Positions 22,473 through 34,927 of a stretch of DNA of 64,000 bases are shown piece by piece. Position numbers and translations under genes: made by a program. Position 1 is the first letter of the stretch. Each line of letters opens with the position of its first letter. The stretch spans positions 1,204,434 through 1,268,433 of the forward strand of contig NW_019091367.1 of NCBI RefSeq assembly GCF_001949145.1. Reading direction: 5' to 3'. The DNA is from Acanthaster planci (taxonomy: Eukaryota; Echinodermata; Asteroidea; Valvatida; Acanthasteridae). The notes under the pieces were generated by a model that was not told the DNA's origin, ran no database searches, and saw only the letters and a list, made by a program, of their open reading frames with translations.

Positions 22473-25400
22473 ATGGCCTCCCGTCTTCTATTACCCGTTG
22501 GCGTCATCCTTACAACGGCCATCTTTACCATCGTCCCCGTCACCAACTTTAGTACTACTGGAATTAAGCATCTTTTATTTTCGTCCCACCATCATCCCAT
22601 TGCTCCGTATGACTGTATCTTCACGGAGTTACGGGGACGGTACCTTTGTGCCACACTTTGCGTGAACAGAAGATCTGCGCATCTGGAAAGAACAGGCTTC
22701 AGCAGTAAAGCCCAGGTAAAACTGTCACGATTTTGGCCCCAGTAACCCTCGATTAATCGCAGGGGTCATTTGCAACTTCTTTAATACGGAAACTGACAGT
22801 TATTCAACGGTAAGCCTACGGATATTAAGGACACGTACGTCAATCAGATTCATCACGTTTGCGCCGTGATATGTTACGATCTAGTACGATGTCGACGGTT
22901 CTCGTCCGCTAGAATCGGAAATAAGCTACGGCAATTACAGACGATTATTCACGTTTCAATTACGAGTGTTGTTAGATTAATGAAGATTTATCACCTGCAT
23001 TTATACTTAGCAACCGTCTCAAATTTGAATTACGATTGCACTAGGATTTCTCCGCTTCTTCGTCGCTTCACCATTGATAGTTTTGAACATCTTCAAAACT
23101 GCTGTGGCCCTTCCCAACCTTAAAGGATCACCCTCAGTTCCTCCGGAATTTCGCATCTACCGTCATGCATGCGTCCATGATTTGCTACGCTTAACCAAGA
23201 CTTTATAAACCGGCAGCTGTTGGGGCCAAAATTGTGACCATTTGACCTGGGTTTCATCTAAACTTTCAGAAAGGTTGAGGCGATTTGCAGGCAGGGAAAG
23301 AAAGCCGAAACTAAAACGTCGAGCAATCGGGCATACTAGACAAAGACGCGACGCTGACGGACCGCTTAGAGCATGTAACCAACACGTTTCAGTATTATGC
23401 ACTTTCCAAATAGCAAGCACTTAAAAGTGATTATTGTCAAGAAATATCCAGTAAATCACCGAGGCATTGAAAATGTGGCAAGCACTACGTACTTGAAGAT
23501 TTATGCTAAGAGTTCTACACGTACTCATATTAAGTTATATTTTGAATGTGTATGAGTTGTATCATATCTTTATTGTAATTATGGCCGCTGGTTATAGTGT
23601 ACTGAGGAATGATAATGTTATTTGTCACACCACCACTTTAAACAATTGCAATAATTATTTGTAGGCTCTTACCAAAATGTTCCTTGATCAAGTCTGACAA
23701 AATACTCCAAGAAGAGATGTTAAACTTTGCATATTTAGATCATACGACTATTCCCACCACATTTTGGCACGTTACTAAGACGCAGCGATTCTTGCCCTTT
23801 GTATCCATTACACAGTATAATAAAGAGATGACATTCCTGGTCACTTTATCACAGGGGTGGGTGTGTTTTGAGTGCTTTTGTGGGGTACCAGAACAACGGG
23901 AAGTACCCCACACAAGGAACATTTGTTGCACTTGTGGGGTTCTTAGACCTTTATTTAACGAAACTGATATTTGGAATTTGGAAACGAAGGAATTTTCAAA
24001 GTGAAATTAACGCAAATTGAGTTGTTATATTTAAGGGACGTTCGGTCGAAATTTCAGCTTTTTTGATTCAGGGCCAAATGGAAGCATTTAGAGAATTGCA
24101 CTTCACACATTAATTTTTTTACTACACAAGAACAGAGGAAATTCCCACAAGGATACAAATGTAGTGGTTACGAGTGTGTGAGGGGGAAGAGTCCAATAAT
24201 AAGTGATGTCACAATGGAAGTAAACACAGAATTGTACACCTCCCTGGTCGAACAAATAAACTACAGATCAGCGGCTTTTAGTGTTACACTCAGTTTAGTC
24301 AAACAAATTCCTTCAAAGTTTTAAAAATCAATTCGGTAAAAGAAAATATAGGAAGAACAAAAATGATTCAGTCAACCATGAGGAGATGAGCCTATGCCTC
24401 CTTATCATAACGAAACACATTTTGAAACTATATACTAACTTGAGCCCTCTTGAAAACTTGGTATTTTCTTATTCTCACTCCCAAGGAAGCTTGATGTATG
24501 CTGTTATCACATGACAGGCACTGCTTCTAATTAAAGAGGGTGTCAGTTGCGATGGAATGTAGCTTATGATGGCAACATCCCTCGTGTAACTAACGACCTT
24601 GCGAGCGTTGATAAGGCGTTCCAATTCAGCAGAAAACGATGCGGCCTATGTTGTCAAAACCCTGAAAATGAGATTGCGAGAAGACCGTAAGTTCGTTTTA
24701 CAGCGACTGGTTTGGTGCACTGCATTGTTCGTAAATGAGGGTGGTCGATATTTCATCAACTAGATAAAAAAAAAAAACAGTTTGTTTTTTTCATGTCCGC
24801 TTTTGCTTTGGCTATTGGGAGAGTCTGTGCGTCAAAACAGGCGGATCCGAAAACAAGTTAGGGGGTATTTTGTTATTATTTAGAGGACCTTAACATTATC
24901 TTTCTGTGACCTCTATGGAAGTTGACGCTTAATTTGGGAGCTTTTGGGAAGGAAAACGAAAAAGTCCAGAAATATCCCCCCCTTCCGATCTGCCAAGGTC
25001 GTAGAACGCCACCATCGGCCAGAGCATGACACGATTCAGCATCCAGTCGATGCCATCCTCCTCATAGGGGTGAAGGAAGAATTGCAGATCAAGATGTGTT
25101 CACTTTTATTCGCAAAGGGGGGATTCTAGGGCAAAAACCGAGTCAAAACAAGTGAGAAAAAAATTGCGAAACAGTTTAACTTGGTACAATGGTCTAAAAA
25201 CAACACCACCGTTTTTCCTCTTTTGCTAGTAATTATCACTAATTTAAAACTGTCAATAAATTTATATGTTCAAAACTCTCTCTGGGAACATAAACTTGAA
25301 AAGACATTGGTGCATATTGATAACATACTGAAAGTCATAATAATGACAGTAACCAAACTTTTTCAAAAATATGGAAAGTCACGGACGATGTGTACCGTAG

Positions 25401-26849
25401 AGGGCGCTGCAGGTAACTCACAAGCAGCTCATCTGCTCGCAAGAAGCCGAATGAGCTCGAGCACGTTCTAAAGTTGTATTAGACTTGTAAAACTTATTCT
25501 CTGCGAGGGATTAAATTGACAGCGGAATTAGCCCATATAGACTGTAGTCACAAATAATATCCACTTAGGCTGGCATTTCTTGCCCAGTATCCAGCAGAGG
25601 CAGGTTTTTTAGAGGAGAGGGTAAGGACCTTGCAGTCACTACACCCGTTGTCATGGAGACTGCATCGTAAACCTTGGCAATATCCTCTTACACTTTGGCG
25701 CCTCGTCACCGGATGAACTTGTCACTTGTTTCCGAACTCCTTTTTCCTCCTCGAACATATCCACTCTGCCTTTTTCTGCCCTCTCTTTCTCTCTCTCTCT
25801 CTCTGCCTTGTAGTTGGTGTCGAGAGGCGAGACATGTTTTAAGACGTCGCCCTTGGCGAAACCTAATCCAGCGGCTTACGCGCACAGGGAGGGGTCGTTA
25901 ACGTTGCCTACACCGCGTGGGGAGGGTACTCAAACAGATCATCTCGTGCTTGTTTCACTGAGTTAATTTTGTTCTCTTTTCCCTTTTATTCCACGGACTA
26001 CCTTCTATACATCAAAAATTATCAAAATAATACGCCTTTCACAACACCATTTGGATTTAACCAATATGATCGCCACAGGTCTTTTCAAGTCTAAGGGTAG
26101 TTAGGGATTACGTATGGGTGTGTAGGGGGAGGGGTTTAACTACTGCGCGCATGCTATGCGCACAGGGCAAGAGCGTATCCAGCGGGGGCGTGGAAATTGA
26201 GGTTGTTTCGTCCCTCCAGCCTGCCATGCTGCTTGGGGAGGTGAATGCGCCAACACTTTGGAAACGGCACTTCCCCGTTTCTTGTAGAGTGGAAAGCCCT
26301 CCTACGTATGAGAAAGATTGGACAATCGTTTCTAGGAGTAAAATAATACCAATTTGCCACCCTCTACTTTTATGGGGGGGGGTTGGGGAGTAAAAGTTAG
26401 GATATTGTGCAAAGTTAAATATACATCTGAAAACATCAACCGGAATCTGCTGTGTTTGGATCTTTCGAGCTCACGAAAAAGGAGAGTTGTATTGATGGAC
26501 CAGCGTGAAATTCCAATGTGCCATTGTCGTCTGCTTGGAGTACTTCTGATCATAGCGTACCCACGTCCTTGGGGAATGAAAGAGGATACTCCATGGTCTC
26601 TGGCTTCTCTCTCTAATGCCCTTGTCCCTTCTTCCTACCCGGCACTCAGTCCATTTCCACCAAAACAATGACTTCAAGCATAGAGAGAGACCCAGCACCC
26701 TGAAGGTCAGCATTACGCGCGCGGAATTAACTATGCATGCAAAAACAAAACCCTCGTCAATGCCAGTGCTTTCAGTAACGTGCATATTGTACATTCTTAC
26801 GATGATTTTGGCCGTTCTGTCCTGGCCTCGTGAAACTGATACTCAGTAA
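22473..26849 (+). CDS. Small secreted or membrane protein, three-exon model
   Basis: Exons 22473-22715 (preceded by an acceptor at 22468), 25814-25925 and 26650-26849 join in phases 0 and 1 and end at a TAA (26847-26849), giving about 185 residues. The N-terminus MASRLLLPVGVILTTAIF reads as a signal peptide or membrane anchor. The middle has closely spaced Cys (YDC...YLCATLC...ETCF), weakly reminiscent of PAN/apple-type patterns but too incomplete to assign. The last exon has a hydrophobic segment (VLSVTCILYILTMILAVLSW) followed by seven polar residues, suggesting a C-terminal anchor. The acceptor at 25813 has a superb CT-rich tract. The donor at 22716 lies inside a terminal inverted repeat (22711-23251), so that junction may be transposon-derived or wrong. 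Confidence 0.42.
22711..23251. mobile_element. Inverted-repeat-bounded element overlapping a splice donor
   Basis: The 31 bases at 22711-22741 (CCCAGGT...GGCCCCA) recur inverted at 23221-23251 with 27 identities. The 480 bases between are AT-rich and carry no coding frame, which fits a MITE or a non-autonomous DNA transposon. I see no clear target-site duplication. The left repeat starts exactly at the predicted CCCAG|GTAAAA donor of the gene above. Confidence 0.5.
25780..25805. repeat. (CT)n microsatellite acting as polypyrimidine tract
   Basis: A run of CT dinucleotides immediately precedes the CCTTGTAG acceptor at 25813. It is a simple repeat placed where a splice polypyrimidine tract is expected. 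Confidence 0.7.
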
Positions 26850-27234
26850 AAGTCGATGAGACGACTCACTGGGGCATCCCCGGAAGTGCATTGATACGTG
26901 ATGTTAAAAATCCTACGAGGTTAGACTGCTAACATTTACAGTTCACATGGACGGAGCTTGATAAAGTCATTCTGAGCTCAGGTGTATTTCTCATCACGTT
27001 TCAATTCGGGAAGTGGCAAGGTGAGAATCGATCCCCTGTGAATTATTAACCGAGAGGAAAAGAAGGTGCGTGAAGTGACCATTCATTTTATATCAGCGTT
27101 AGTTAGTAGGGGGCCGGCGAAACTTGTTTTAGGAAAGGAGGGGGTGTTGGTGGGTTTGGACAGTGGCGCACCCGGGGGGGTCCTCAGGAGCTTAGTATTT
27201 CTAACACTTTATAAAATATACATATATATGTATA

Positions 27235-27954
27235 CATGTATGTTTCATAACAGACTTTTGTTAAATGATAGTAAAACAGAGTTTATTTGTCTAATTGAGA
27301 CGAAACAACAATTGTCTAAGAAAAACATTCTTTCCATTGCTGTCGGTGAATCTACTACCGTGCCAGTACATGATGTTATAGGAATCTCGGTTCATGGTTT
27401 GATTCAAATATGTCAATGTCAACTCATATTACAATAGTCTCCTCTGCTGTTTTCAATCATCTTCATAACATTAAACGCATTTGTAACCAGTCGTCTTGAT
27501 TAATGTAATGGATTACCCTATGGGTTGCCAAATTGCCAGTTATCCAAGTTACACAGGATTCACAAAGCTGCAGCTTTGCTGGTAACGAATTCTCTCCGAT
27601 GGCGCAATGTACACGTACCTCCTATCCTAGCAGTTTACACTAGCTTCCTGTTAACTTTAGGATTGATTTTAACATTTTACTCATTGTTTTTAAATATTCA
27701 CACGGCCCGTCTCCCATGTATTTAAGCTAGTTAATTACTGTCTGAAGTCAGCATCATATAAACCTCAGGTCATGTCAACAGGTGGAGTTTTATTAGAAAC
27801 TCCTAATGGTAACATGTTGGTTACACTAGGTAGCCATACTTTCTCTTCGGCCGCTCCTACGCTGTGGAACAATTTACCAGCTGACATTAGAAATGTGAAC
27901 ACACAAAGTCTTTTTAAAACTAAACTCAAAACTTGTCTTTTTGGTGGCATGTAA
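27235..27954 (+). pseudogene. Decayed non-LTR retrotransposon, 3' end of reverse-transcriptase ORF
   Basis: The translation carries hallmarks of CR1/L2/Rex-type non-LTR ORF2 C-termini across several frames. Around 27245-27340 is LLLNDSKTEFICLIETK, the post-catalytic 'LN..KTE' segment. Around 27520-27600 is LPNCQLSKLHRIHKAAALLV in shifted frames. At 27800-27954 is FSSAAPTLWNNLPADIR then SLFKTKLKTCLF. Multiple stops and frameshifts separate these pieces, and the catalytic YxDD region is absent, so the copy is 5'-truncated and dead. A G-rich repeat end (CAGTGGCGCACCCGGGGGG, about 27160) lies just upstream. Confidence 0.85.
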
Positions 27955-29989
27955 TGTAGTGTGGTTTTTAATTAAATATCCGTTTAGTTGTATTGTAACT
28001 GTCTTCTGTATAGATTATATTCCCCGGGCTTATTCCTTATTCATTATTCGTTGCCTAGTTGTATTGAATACAAGAAGGATTCAGAGATATGTAAGGGAAT
28101 TGCTCCGTGACTCTGAAATATTCGGCTTCAAATATGACACGTACAGTTAAATATCCAAAATGCCTTTCTTTTCTTGGCAGAGTGCTGGCATGTATCATAC
28201 ATGTGCCTCAGCTTTTTGGTTCCTATTAAAGTAGAAAACGCGTGAGTGCCTTCATTTTGGTCATGCTATCAGCTCCCATAAATCATTCACTTTTTTATTT
28301 CAAATTACCGATATTTCGGCGTCTTTTTGGCGCCAACGTAATTCCACATGTCTTGCATGATTGATAGTCGGTGGAGATCATCTACAATGCACTCAGCACA
28401 TTTATAGCCCACGCATGGCGAACAAGAAGCGTTCCGCTACATAAGTACTCCTTCGCGGACACCTGAGGCCTGCAGGAAACCTTGTCAGGCCTATAGTTAA
28501 TAACTAAAAAGGCCTGTAGTTGCTGCCCTCTAAGCCTAATTATAGTATCATGAAACAATACTGTAACCTCAGTTACTTTCTATAAGTTACTGAAGTTATT
28601 GAAGTACTGAAGTAGATCCAACCATTTCTTTTAATCACTGACCAACGACTTGACAACTTGGCCGGAGGATTCGTTTTCATTTGCACATGCATACCGCCAT
28701 GCATTTCCAAGATGGTTGGCTGTTGTGCCTAAGGTAGCTCTAATCGATCGGAAAAAGACAACAGACGTATCAAAGTTGGACGAAGGATGATTACGGTTCG
28801 TGCGTAAACACGTTGCAATAATGTGTACCTAAGTGCGCAAAGCAAACTTTTGAAATACGATAGACTTGGGAAACGAAATTTCGAACCGTCGAAACTCTTT
28901 GCAGAGGGAAATTTATCACGACTTGTTTAGGTCGTCTTTGGGAAAGAAACCGCTCATAATTTGACAGCATGGCGCTTCTCTAAAACGACTTCTTGTTGAG
29001 CAAGTTAACCGTGGAAAATGAAGGGGTTAAAGAAATCAGCTAAGGTCGGAGACGGAGACAAAATTTGGAAAAGCTTTCACAACACGCGATTCCTATGGCC
29101 TATTTGCCACCTCGTGTCAAAATGTGTTCAATACTGTCCACTTAGCTCCTGCCCATCGCTCTAGCAGGGTGCTTTGAAGGGCAGCTGCTTCAGGATGCAC
29201 GACGTAATTTCTGTCGAATACTCACTGAGTTCAGAGTCCATTCATAAGTACCAAAGGTCAGCACTTCCCCTTGCGCGTGACACGTGCGCTCTGCACATAT
29301 TTGGCTTAGGGTCGCAGGTACAGGTAACCCGACTGCTTCCCGCGTCATGCAGTAAGTGTGACGTAGGCTACATCCTCGACCCTCGACGAAGTTCTGAGAA
29401 TGGACTGGCCCTTCTTCAGCACTTTACAAGCACAGTGGGGATGTAGTCTGACTCCCAGACCGAAAGATATCCACTATTTGGACAGATATTTTTCCGGTAT
29501 GTAGCCATCACAGTCACGTTTTCGAAAATTGCCAAAACTGGCTGACGATTTCCGAACCCACGCTAGGTACTCGTACTGTCGTCAGTACATGTATCCACGC
29601 ACACTGGCCGTGGGCACAGTTGTTTTTCTTGGCAGAGTTTCCCACTGTCAAATTGCAAAACGTTCAGTTGATTTGTGTCTTGTGTATCATTTTTTTCTGA
29701 TCTCCACTTCTAAAAAGTTTGATCATGTCAGTTAACACTAACACACTTGTGTGCGATGCATCTACAAAGAAGAGAAGCATGACGTAGTTTTTGTAGCTGG
29801 TGCTACTTGTCGATACAGCAGGGAACCAGCCTAGGAACCAGCGAATGCTGTTCACGTTGAATAGCGCCTCCTTTTATAAAATTGCACATGTAGATCGTTG
29901 GCCATAAGCCATTTGCGAGTTAAATTTGAATAAAATCTGGTGCACAGAGTTATCTGACTGCACAAAACATCATGATTTAAATTCCCTAG
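27955..29989. other. Non-coding, retrotransposon tail then unique DNA
   Basis: The first hundred bases are probably the 3' untranslated tail of the retrotransposon. Beyond that I see no exon-like frame with splice support. AGGCCTG-type short motifs recur near 28465-28520. Confidence 0.4.
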
Positions 29990-30179
29990 ACTAAAGACAC
30001 TGTTGCAATACCACCTGATTTGGGGCAAGCTTTCGCATAGCGACCACCATCCTTGGAATGGACTGGTTCCTTTGTGCCCTTCTTATCCATTGAGAACAGT
30101 GTATTGTTGCAAGGCGTCTATTATGTAAATAAGCAAAAGCTTGCCCCAAATCACGAGGTATAGCAACAGTGGTTTTAGT
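29990..30179. mobile_element. MITE with about 45-bp terminal inverted repeats
   Basis: The left end ACTAAAGACACTGTTGCAAT continues through GATTTGGGGCAAGCTTT. Its inverted counterpart ends at 30179, with about 85 percent agreement over 45 bases. The element is 190 bases, non-coding, and would form a long stem with a roughly 95-base loop. No unambiguous target-site duplication is visible, so the superfamily is not assigned. Confidence 0.75.
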
Positions 30180-31692
30180 AAGGAGAATTCAAGTTGTTAT
30201 GTTCACGTGAATTTGAAGCACTCGGTGTACCAGATTTGGGTCAAAGTTAGTTCGTAAAAGGTTTATTTGAAATAGACCTAATGGCGCCAAAACATAGGCG
30301 TCGTAAGGGGAGGGGGCAAGGGCAGCTTCTCCCGAAAAACAGAAAGGGAAAAAATGGGAATCGAAAAAAAAAATTAAAAATGATAAAAGGGAATGAAAAG
30401 TCATTAACAACCTTGAAAAAGCTCAAAAATGACCCCATCGCACAGTTACTACGTAGCTGATAAGAGATTTACCCCCGGCCCGGAAATTTTCCCCTTGGAA
30501 AATAGTGGTTTACTGACCCCCCCCCCCCCAAGTCCTGGAGACGCCCACGAGCGCCATGAGTACCTTACACAACTGGATCGGGCAGACTCATTTGGGTTAT
30601 CAGTCTTTTTAATCCGTATGCTTAGGCTATGGACAATCGCCCCACAGGCAAAGCGACATCAAATACAAACAAATCAGCCTCACGGTACGACCCTTTTTAA
30701 TATTATTTCCTTTGAAGTTGAGCCGTGTGGGAACAAAACCCTCATCCAGTGAGCCAAAATAGAAACCAAATAATTCAATTGGGATTATTAAGAGAGACTC
30801 AAAGTCAGCAGTGCACTTCGATCACCAATGAACTTTTGCTGGATTAATTTCTGCCAATGACGCTCAAAATACACGTACTACGGAGTGGGGTACGTTTACG
30901 CCCACCTGACCCAAGTTTAACGACAGCTAGTACAATGATTTGAGGAGCAAGGATCTGGTTGGCAATTGTGCCGTCGCTTCAGATTGAACCACTGAAGAGC
31001 TGAAGTAAAAAAAAGCTGAGATTATGTATGATGTGCAAGAGGTGGATGGCCTGGTGGCAGTCCCATTTCGATATTATGTTCAACCCAATCAAACATCTAA
31101 AAGGGGAATGATAAAATGTTTAGACAAATTCGACATAAAGCCAAAGCCTTTCAGGACTCCTTCTTTGTTACAACTGTAGACTGGAACAGATTAACAGCTG
31201 AGGTGGAAAACTCCCCATCCTGGGAATCATATGAAAATAAATTTCATTGAATAAGTGTCATCCATCCACTCCACACGTAGCGTGCTCTAAAAGTTAGCGG
31301 GATGTGTCAGAAGATGACAGGCTGCTGACTAAATGATACAGAAACCACATCTGTCATGATTCCATGTAACCATGGAACCGCAAGTTAAGGCTCAACTGGG
31401 GTGTTCATCCAATAGGAACTTGTTGGACAAAGTCACCAACGAACAGGATAGGCACGGTTGTAAAAGTCTAGGGAGGGTTTTGCTCCTCTTTGGCCGCAAC
31501 GTTCCTCGGGAAAAAACAATCAGGTTTTAAGATACTACACTTGCAAAATAAGGCATAAATAAAATAAAGCTTCGGGGCTGGGTTGATGACGCGAGCATCA
31601 TCCAGCTATGAAAACGGTATGATACTCCACTCTTTCTCTAAGAGCTCCAAGTAAAACGAAACCATAGAATACTCTTCGCGACAAATTATATC
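30180..31692. other. Non-coding; G-rich repeat remnant at about 30290-30550
   Basis: A TAGGCGTCGTAAGGGGAGGGG stretch near 30293 is matched in inverted orientation by CCCCCCCAAGTCCTGGAGACGCC ending near 30546. This suggests a diverged MITE of the G-run family seen elsewhere in the window. The remainder, up to the signal-peptide exon, has no recognisable gene. Confidence 0.4.
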
Positions 31693-31762
31693 ATGGCACG
31701 ACGTCTCTACGGCTGTTTCGTGGCCTTTCTGTTCACCCATGCATCATGCCTTGATGACTCGT
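31693..31762 (+). CDS. First coding exon of a secreted or membrane protein (signal peptide)
   Basis: ATG at 31693 sits in a good context (ATATCATGGC) and opens MARRLYGCFVAFLFTHASCL. This is a textbook signal peptide: basic n-region, hydrophobic core, and a small-residue cleavage site around HASC. Six codons later the frame meets a consensus donor (TCGT|GTAAGT, GT at 31763), leaving phase 1. Signal peptides split from the mature protein by an early intron are common in animal secreted proteins. The downstream exons were not identified with confidence. One open segment with an acceptor at 35738 (TTTTTTAG) is not phase-compatible directly. Confidence 0.5.
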
Positions 31763-33616
31763 GTAAGTGGTCGATTAACTGCGGGCCATTCGCTCAAAAT
31801 GACCAGTCTATGTCCTCACTCCCATCGACGTCTGTTCCTTGGATGGTAATTTAATTCTTTCGAATAGATTACGGCCCAAATGCCCCTCTTTGAAGCACAC
31901 CAGTTCTCTATCCGCTGTAAATTACATTCTTTTCTCTTACTCTGTTCGAATGGAGGCCAGATAAAGATGAAGTGGACACATAATGCAATGCCACAGCTAA
32001 AGTAACGTTTCATCATGCCCACACTGCACTGCCACGAATATATACGCTGGGAAAAATTCCGCGAGACGTTTTTTGGAAAGACATTTACGACCTATGTCAA
32101 GTTCTATTTTCTTTCTGTCGAAGAAAGTGATGAATTAACTGATCATAGGGCAGAACCGCAGGAGACCTGGCACAAGGCTGGGGCGGGGATTAACAAAATA
32201 GGGCGCCTCAAATAAAGAGGAACCGGTGAACAAGAGCGGGGCATATAAAAGGAACGGTGGAGAGCAAAACGAAAGAGAGGGGCAAAGGTGTCTATTATTA
32301 AAAACAAAACCAAAACAAAATCGACAAATAAGCGAGTGTACCCACCTGTGGATCTTCTTCGATACTTCCAACCCACACATATAGTTGAAATATCCGAAAG
32401 GATTCAGTTTATAATTCATCGGAACGTTCGCATATTGGATCACCGTTGAGATATCAACTTTAATCGGCGAGGAAAATGTTGCCATAATGGCAATATAAGC
32501 CATCCTTGGCCACAGAAACACCGTGTGATCGTAAGTTCACAGGAAAAATCGTCCGTGGTAGTCACAGTCACACTGTTTACACATTTACAAGGGTGGACCT
32601 AGAAGCAAATTGGGGGGGCTAGGGTGACCAAAAACTTTGGAATTACTTCTTCATGGTCTTAAATGGCCTTTCTAGTGGCTACTTTAGGGACTTTTTACAC
32701 GTTTTGATAAGACAGGGAAATGGGAAAAGAAAAGAAAATCACTTTTCTCTTTTAAGATAACCATAATCGAAAAATAACCAACTCTTCACTTGTTCGCGAA
32801 GCTTTGGATAGGTCATTTTCTGATGCCTACACTCCATTGCAAAATAGAGCCATTTTGGAAGAATCTGTGTTGTCCAAATTTCCTAGTAATAGGGCCTAGG
32901 GCCTACAAGCCGACAGTCATGTTGGTGGCTTCCACCCCTCTGTTCTACAAACTCTCCCTCCAGCCGCAGAACACTCTGAGGGGAGCGCAAACGGTGATTT
33001 GGTCAGCGCGGGAAATCTGGGGCCTAAAAACTGACCTGCAGTACCATCAAGCACAATAGCGAATTAAAACTTCGTTCAGTGACCTTGTCCCAATCAACTG
33101 GCAACGGCCCAATACGGCTACGGGAGCCTCACAACGGTAACTCCTTTCCGGCTTAAGCAGGAGCACACCCTCATCGGTAGAAATGTGCCATGTTGGTTGG
33201 AGTGGTTCACTTTTGTGGGGGCGACGCAACAGCAACATATGCATTTCAGGGTCGTTTGTGGACCAGCGAATCGAATTTCCCACCAAAAGAGCCTCGGTAG
33301 TCAGGGAACTTGCGCCCTCAAGCTCGGGGGCCCATGGGCCGAGTCTAATATAGCCGCAACCAAAACCTTCGAACACAGCCTTATTACTTGGCTGAAGCCT
33401 CAAATTATGCTCGAGTCTATGGTTATGGATGTAGGCCTAAGCTCTTTCGACAGCGTAGTGTGTACGAGTATTTCCAGCTGCAACGAAGTAATTCATGCAT
33501 CGCTTTATAAGTTGAGTTTGACGAGTCGGAAAAAGTGCCCTCTTCTAGGATAGTCATAGGATCATAGACTCGTAGACAACCTGAGTGATTCAAGGCTCTC
33601 CACACTGGGAGTAGCT
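31763..33616. other. Probable intron or intergenic DNA
   Basis: Open frames on both strands (for example 33047-33403 minus and 33185-33553 plus) overlap each other, have no domain and lack paired splice sites. I see no supported gene here apart from the possible continuation of the signal-peptide gene. Confidence 0.4.
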
Positions 33617-33694
33617 TCATTTCTTAAATTTCTTCCAGACATTGGACACCGTTTCCATTAAGTCCTCCAACTTCAATTCCATACCTCCAACGTC
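33617..33694 (-). CDS. Terminal exon of an unidentified minus-strand gene
   Basis: On the minus strand a strong acceptor (a T-rich tract ending TTTTTTTCCATAG) is followed in phase 0 by 25 codons and a TGA (33617-33619). The peptide starts DVGGMELKLEDLMETV and ends NVWKKFKK: an amphipathic helix rich in charged residues with a basic C-terminus, typical of a real protein end. No family is recognised from so short a piece. Upstream exons should lie above 33.7 kb. One possible micro-exon (36162-36185, EYVKSVT) has good sites but exits in phase 1. Confidence 0.42.
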   Translation of the reverse strand, partial: DVGGMELKLEDLMETVSNVWKKFKK

Positions 33695-34838
33695 CTATGG
33701 AAAAAAATTACTGTTACAATACAGTACTAGGAGAAAGGAAAGGCGGGAATAAACGAAAACGTATACAGCAAGATCTCCAAATAGACCTAATCCTATTGAT
33801 TGTTTAAAGCTGTAGGGTGCAATTACCCCCCCCCCTGCATCCCCACCAAAAGAGCCCTGCCCTCCTCTTTGTAAAGCCAGTATTTTGCTTTGTCTCTTTA
33901 TTGTAAGACTTTCAGCTCAACTTTTGATACACATTACTATGTGTAACAGCAATGCAAACAAGATCTAGATACGTGTACTTCTTTTCATTAGATGTAACAA
34001 TAAGGTGATATTTAACTTGATCCGCAACAAAGTTTTGAAGAAATTTTGGCCATAACTATTGTTCAAACAAGCTACAAGCAGGTAACAAGTCGAACGTACT
34101 CCTAGGAAATGTAGAAAAGTTAGTGTTAAATATATTTGTACACAGACATACGAAGGAACAGCTGTTCTGCCTTATGATGACACGCCCTTTAGCTCATGAA
34201 TATGGAAATTCATTAGCATAAAAAGTAAAAGGTTGAAGTTATTATTTTTTTTACTGTCATTAAGTCTGAGTAACATTGCCAGAAAGTCATAAAAATCCTG
34301 TTTCACGTCTTCCTCAATAAAACTTGTCACCATGTACACACGTAAAACTCAATCAAAATATTCGCAAGGGGTTTGGTGCGCAAGTTCAAATGTTACTTAT
34401 ATAGAATGAGCAATGGCTAAGTTAAGTTTAAAGTGCTACAAAGACGACACTTGAAGAATGCTCGCCACTCAACAAAGTTTGCCTGTAAAGGACTATACCA
34501 TCGACACTTCCTGCCCACGCAGCCTCCCGTTAATGAGAAATGGTAATTACATGACATTTTGACCATGCATGGATAGCTACAGAACACTGGGGGCTTTCGA
34601 TTTCACTAGTGTCCATTCCCAAAACAAAACCCACTTCCGTAATTAACTGGAATGGGCACATCCATTTGAATTTTCAATGCCGTTTTCCCAAATACTACTC
34701 CGCCTGCACCCAACGATTCATCACAATGACATGGTTCCACTCTCTGATCAGTCATGCTTGTCGGCGCGTGCACCGTATGCGCGTGCTTGCAAATGCAATG
34801 ATCACACCGTGGGGCATACATAAGAAAACGCTAAGCAC

Positions 34839-34927
34839 TTAATCACCGGCGGCTTTAATTGCCAGCATGTTGACAAATTGTCCGAATTCGTCTGGGGATG
34901 TTTTATAAGCTCCGTGGCTTGGGGGAA
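34839..34927 (-). CDS. Candidate terminal exon (...AYKTSPDEFGQFVNMLAIK...)
   Basis: On the minus strand an acceptor CGGAACTTAG is followed by two phase bases and 28 codons to a TAA at 34839-34841. The peptide PPSHGAYKTSPDEFGQFVNM then LAIKAAGD has natural composition, with the helical look of a protein C-terminus. The acceptor's polypyrimidine tract is weak and no upstream partner exon was found. It could be an alternative last exon or chance. Confidence 0.25.

Noticed and set aside
33047-33553. Opposing 118- and 122-codon frames
   Set aside because: They overlap on opposite strands, neither has paired splice sites, and no domain is recognisable.
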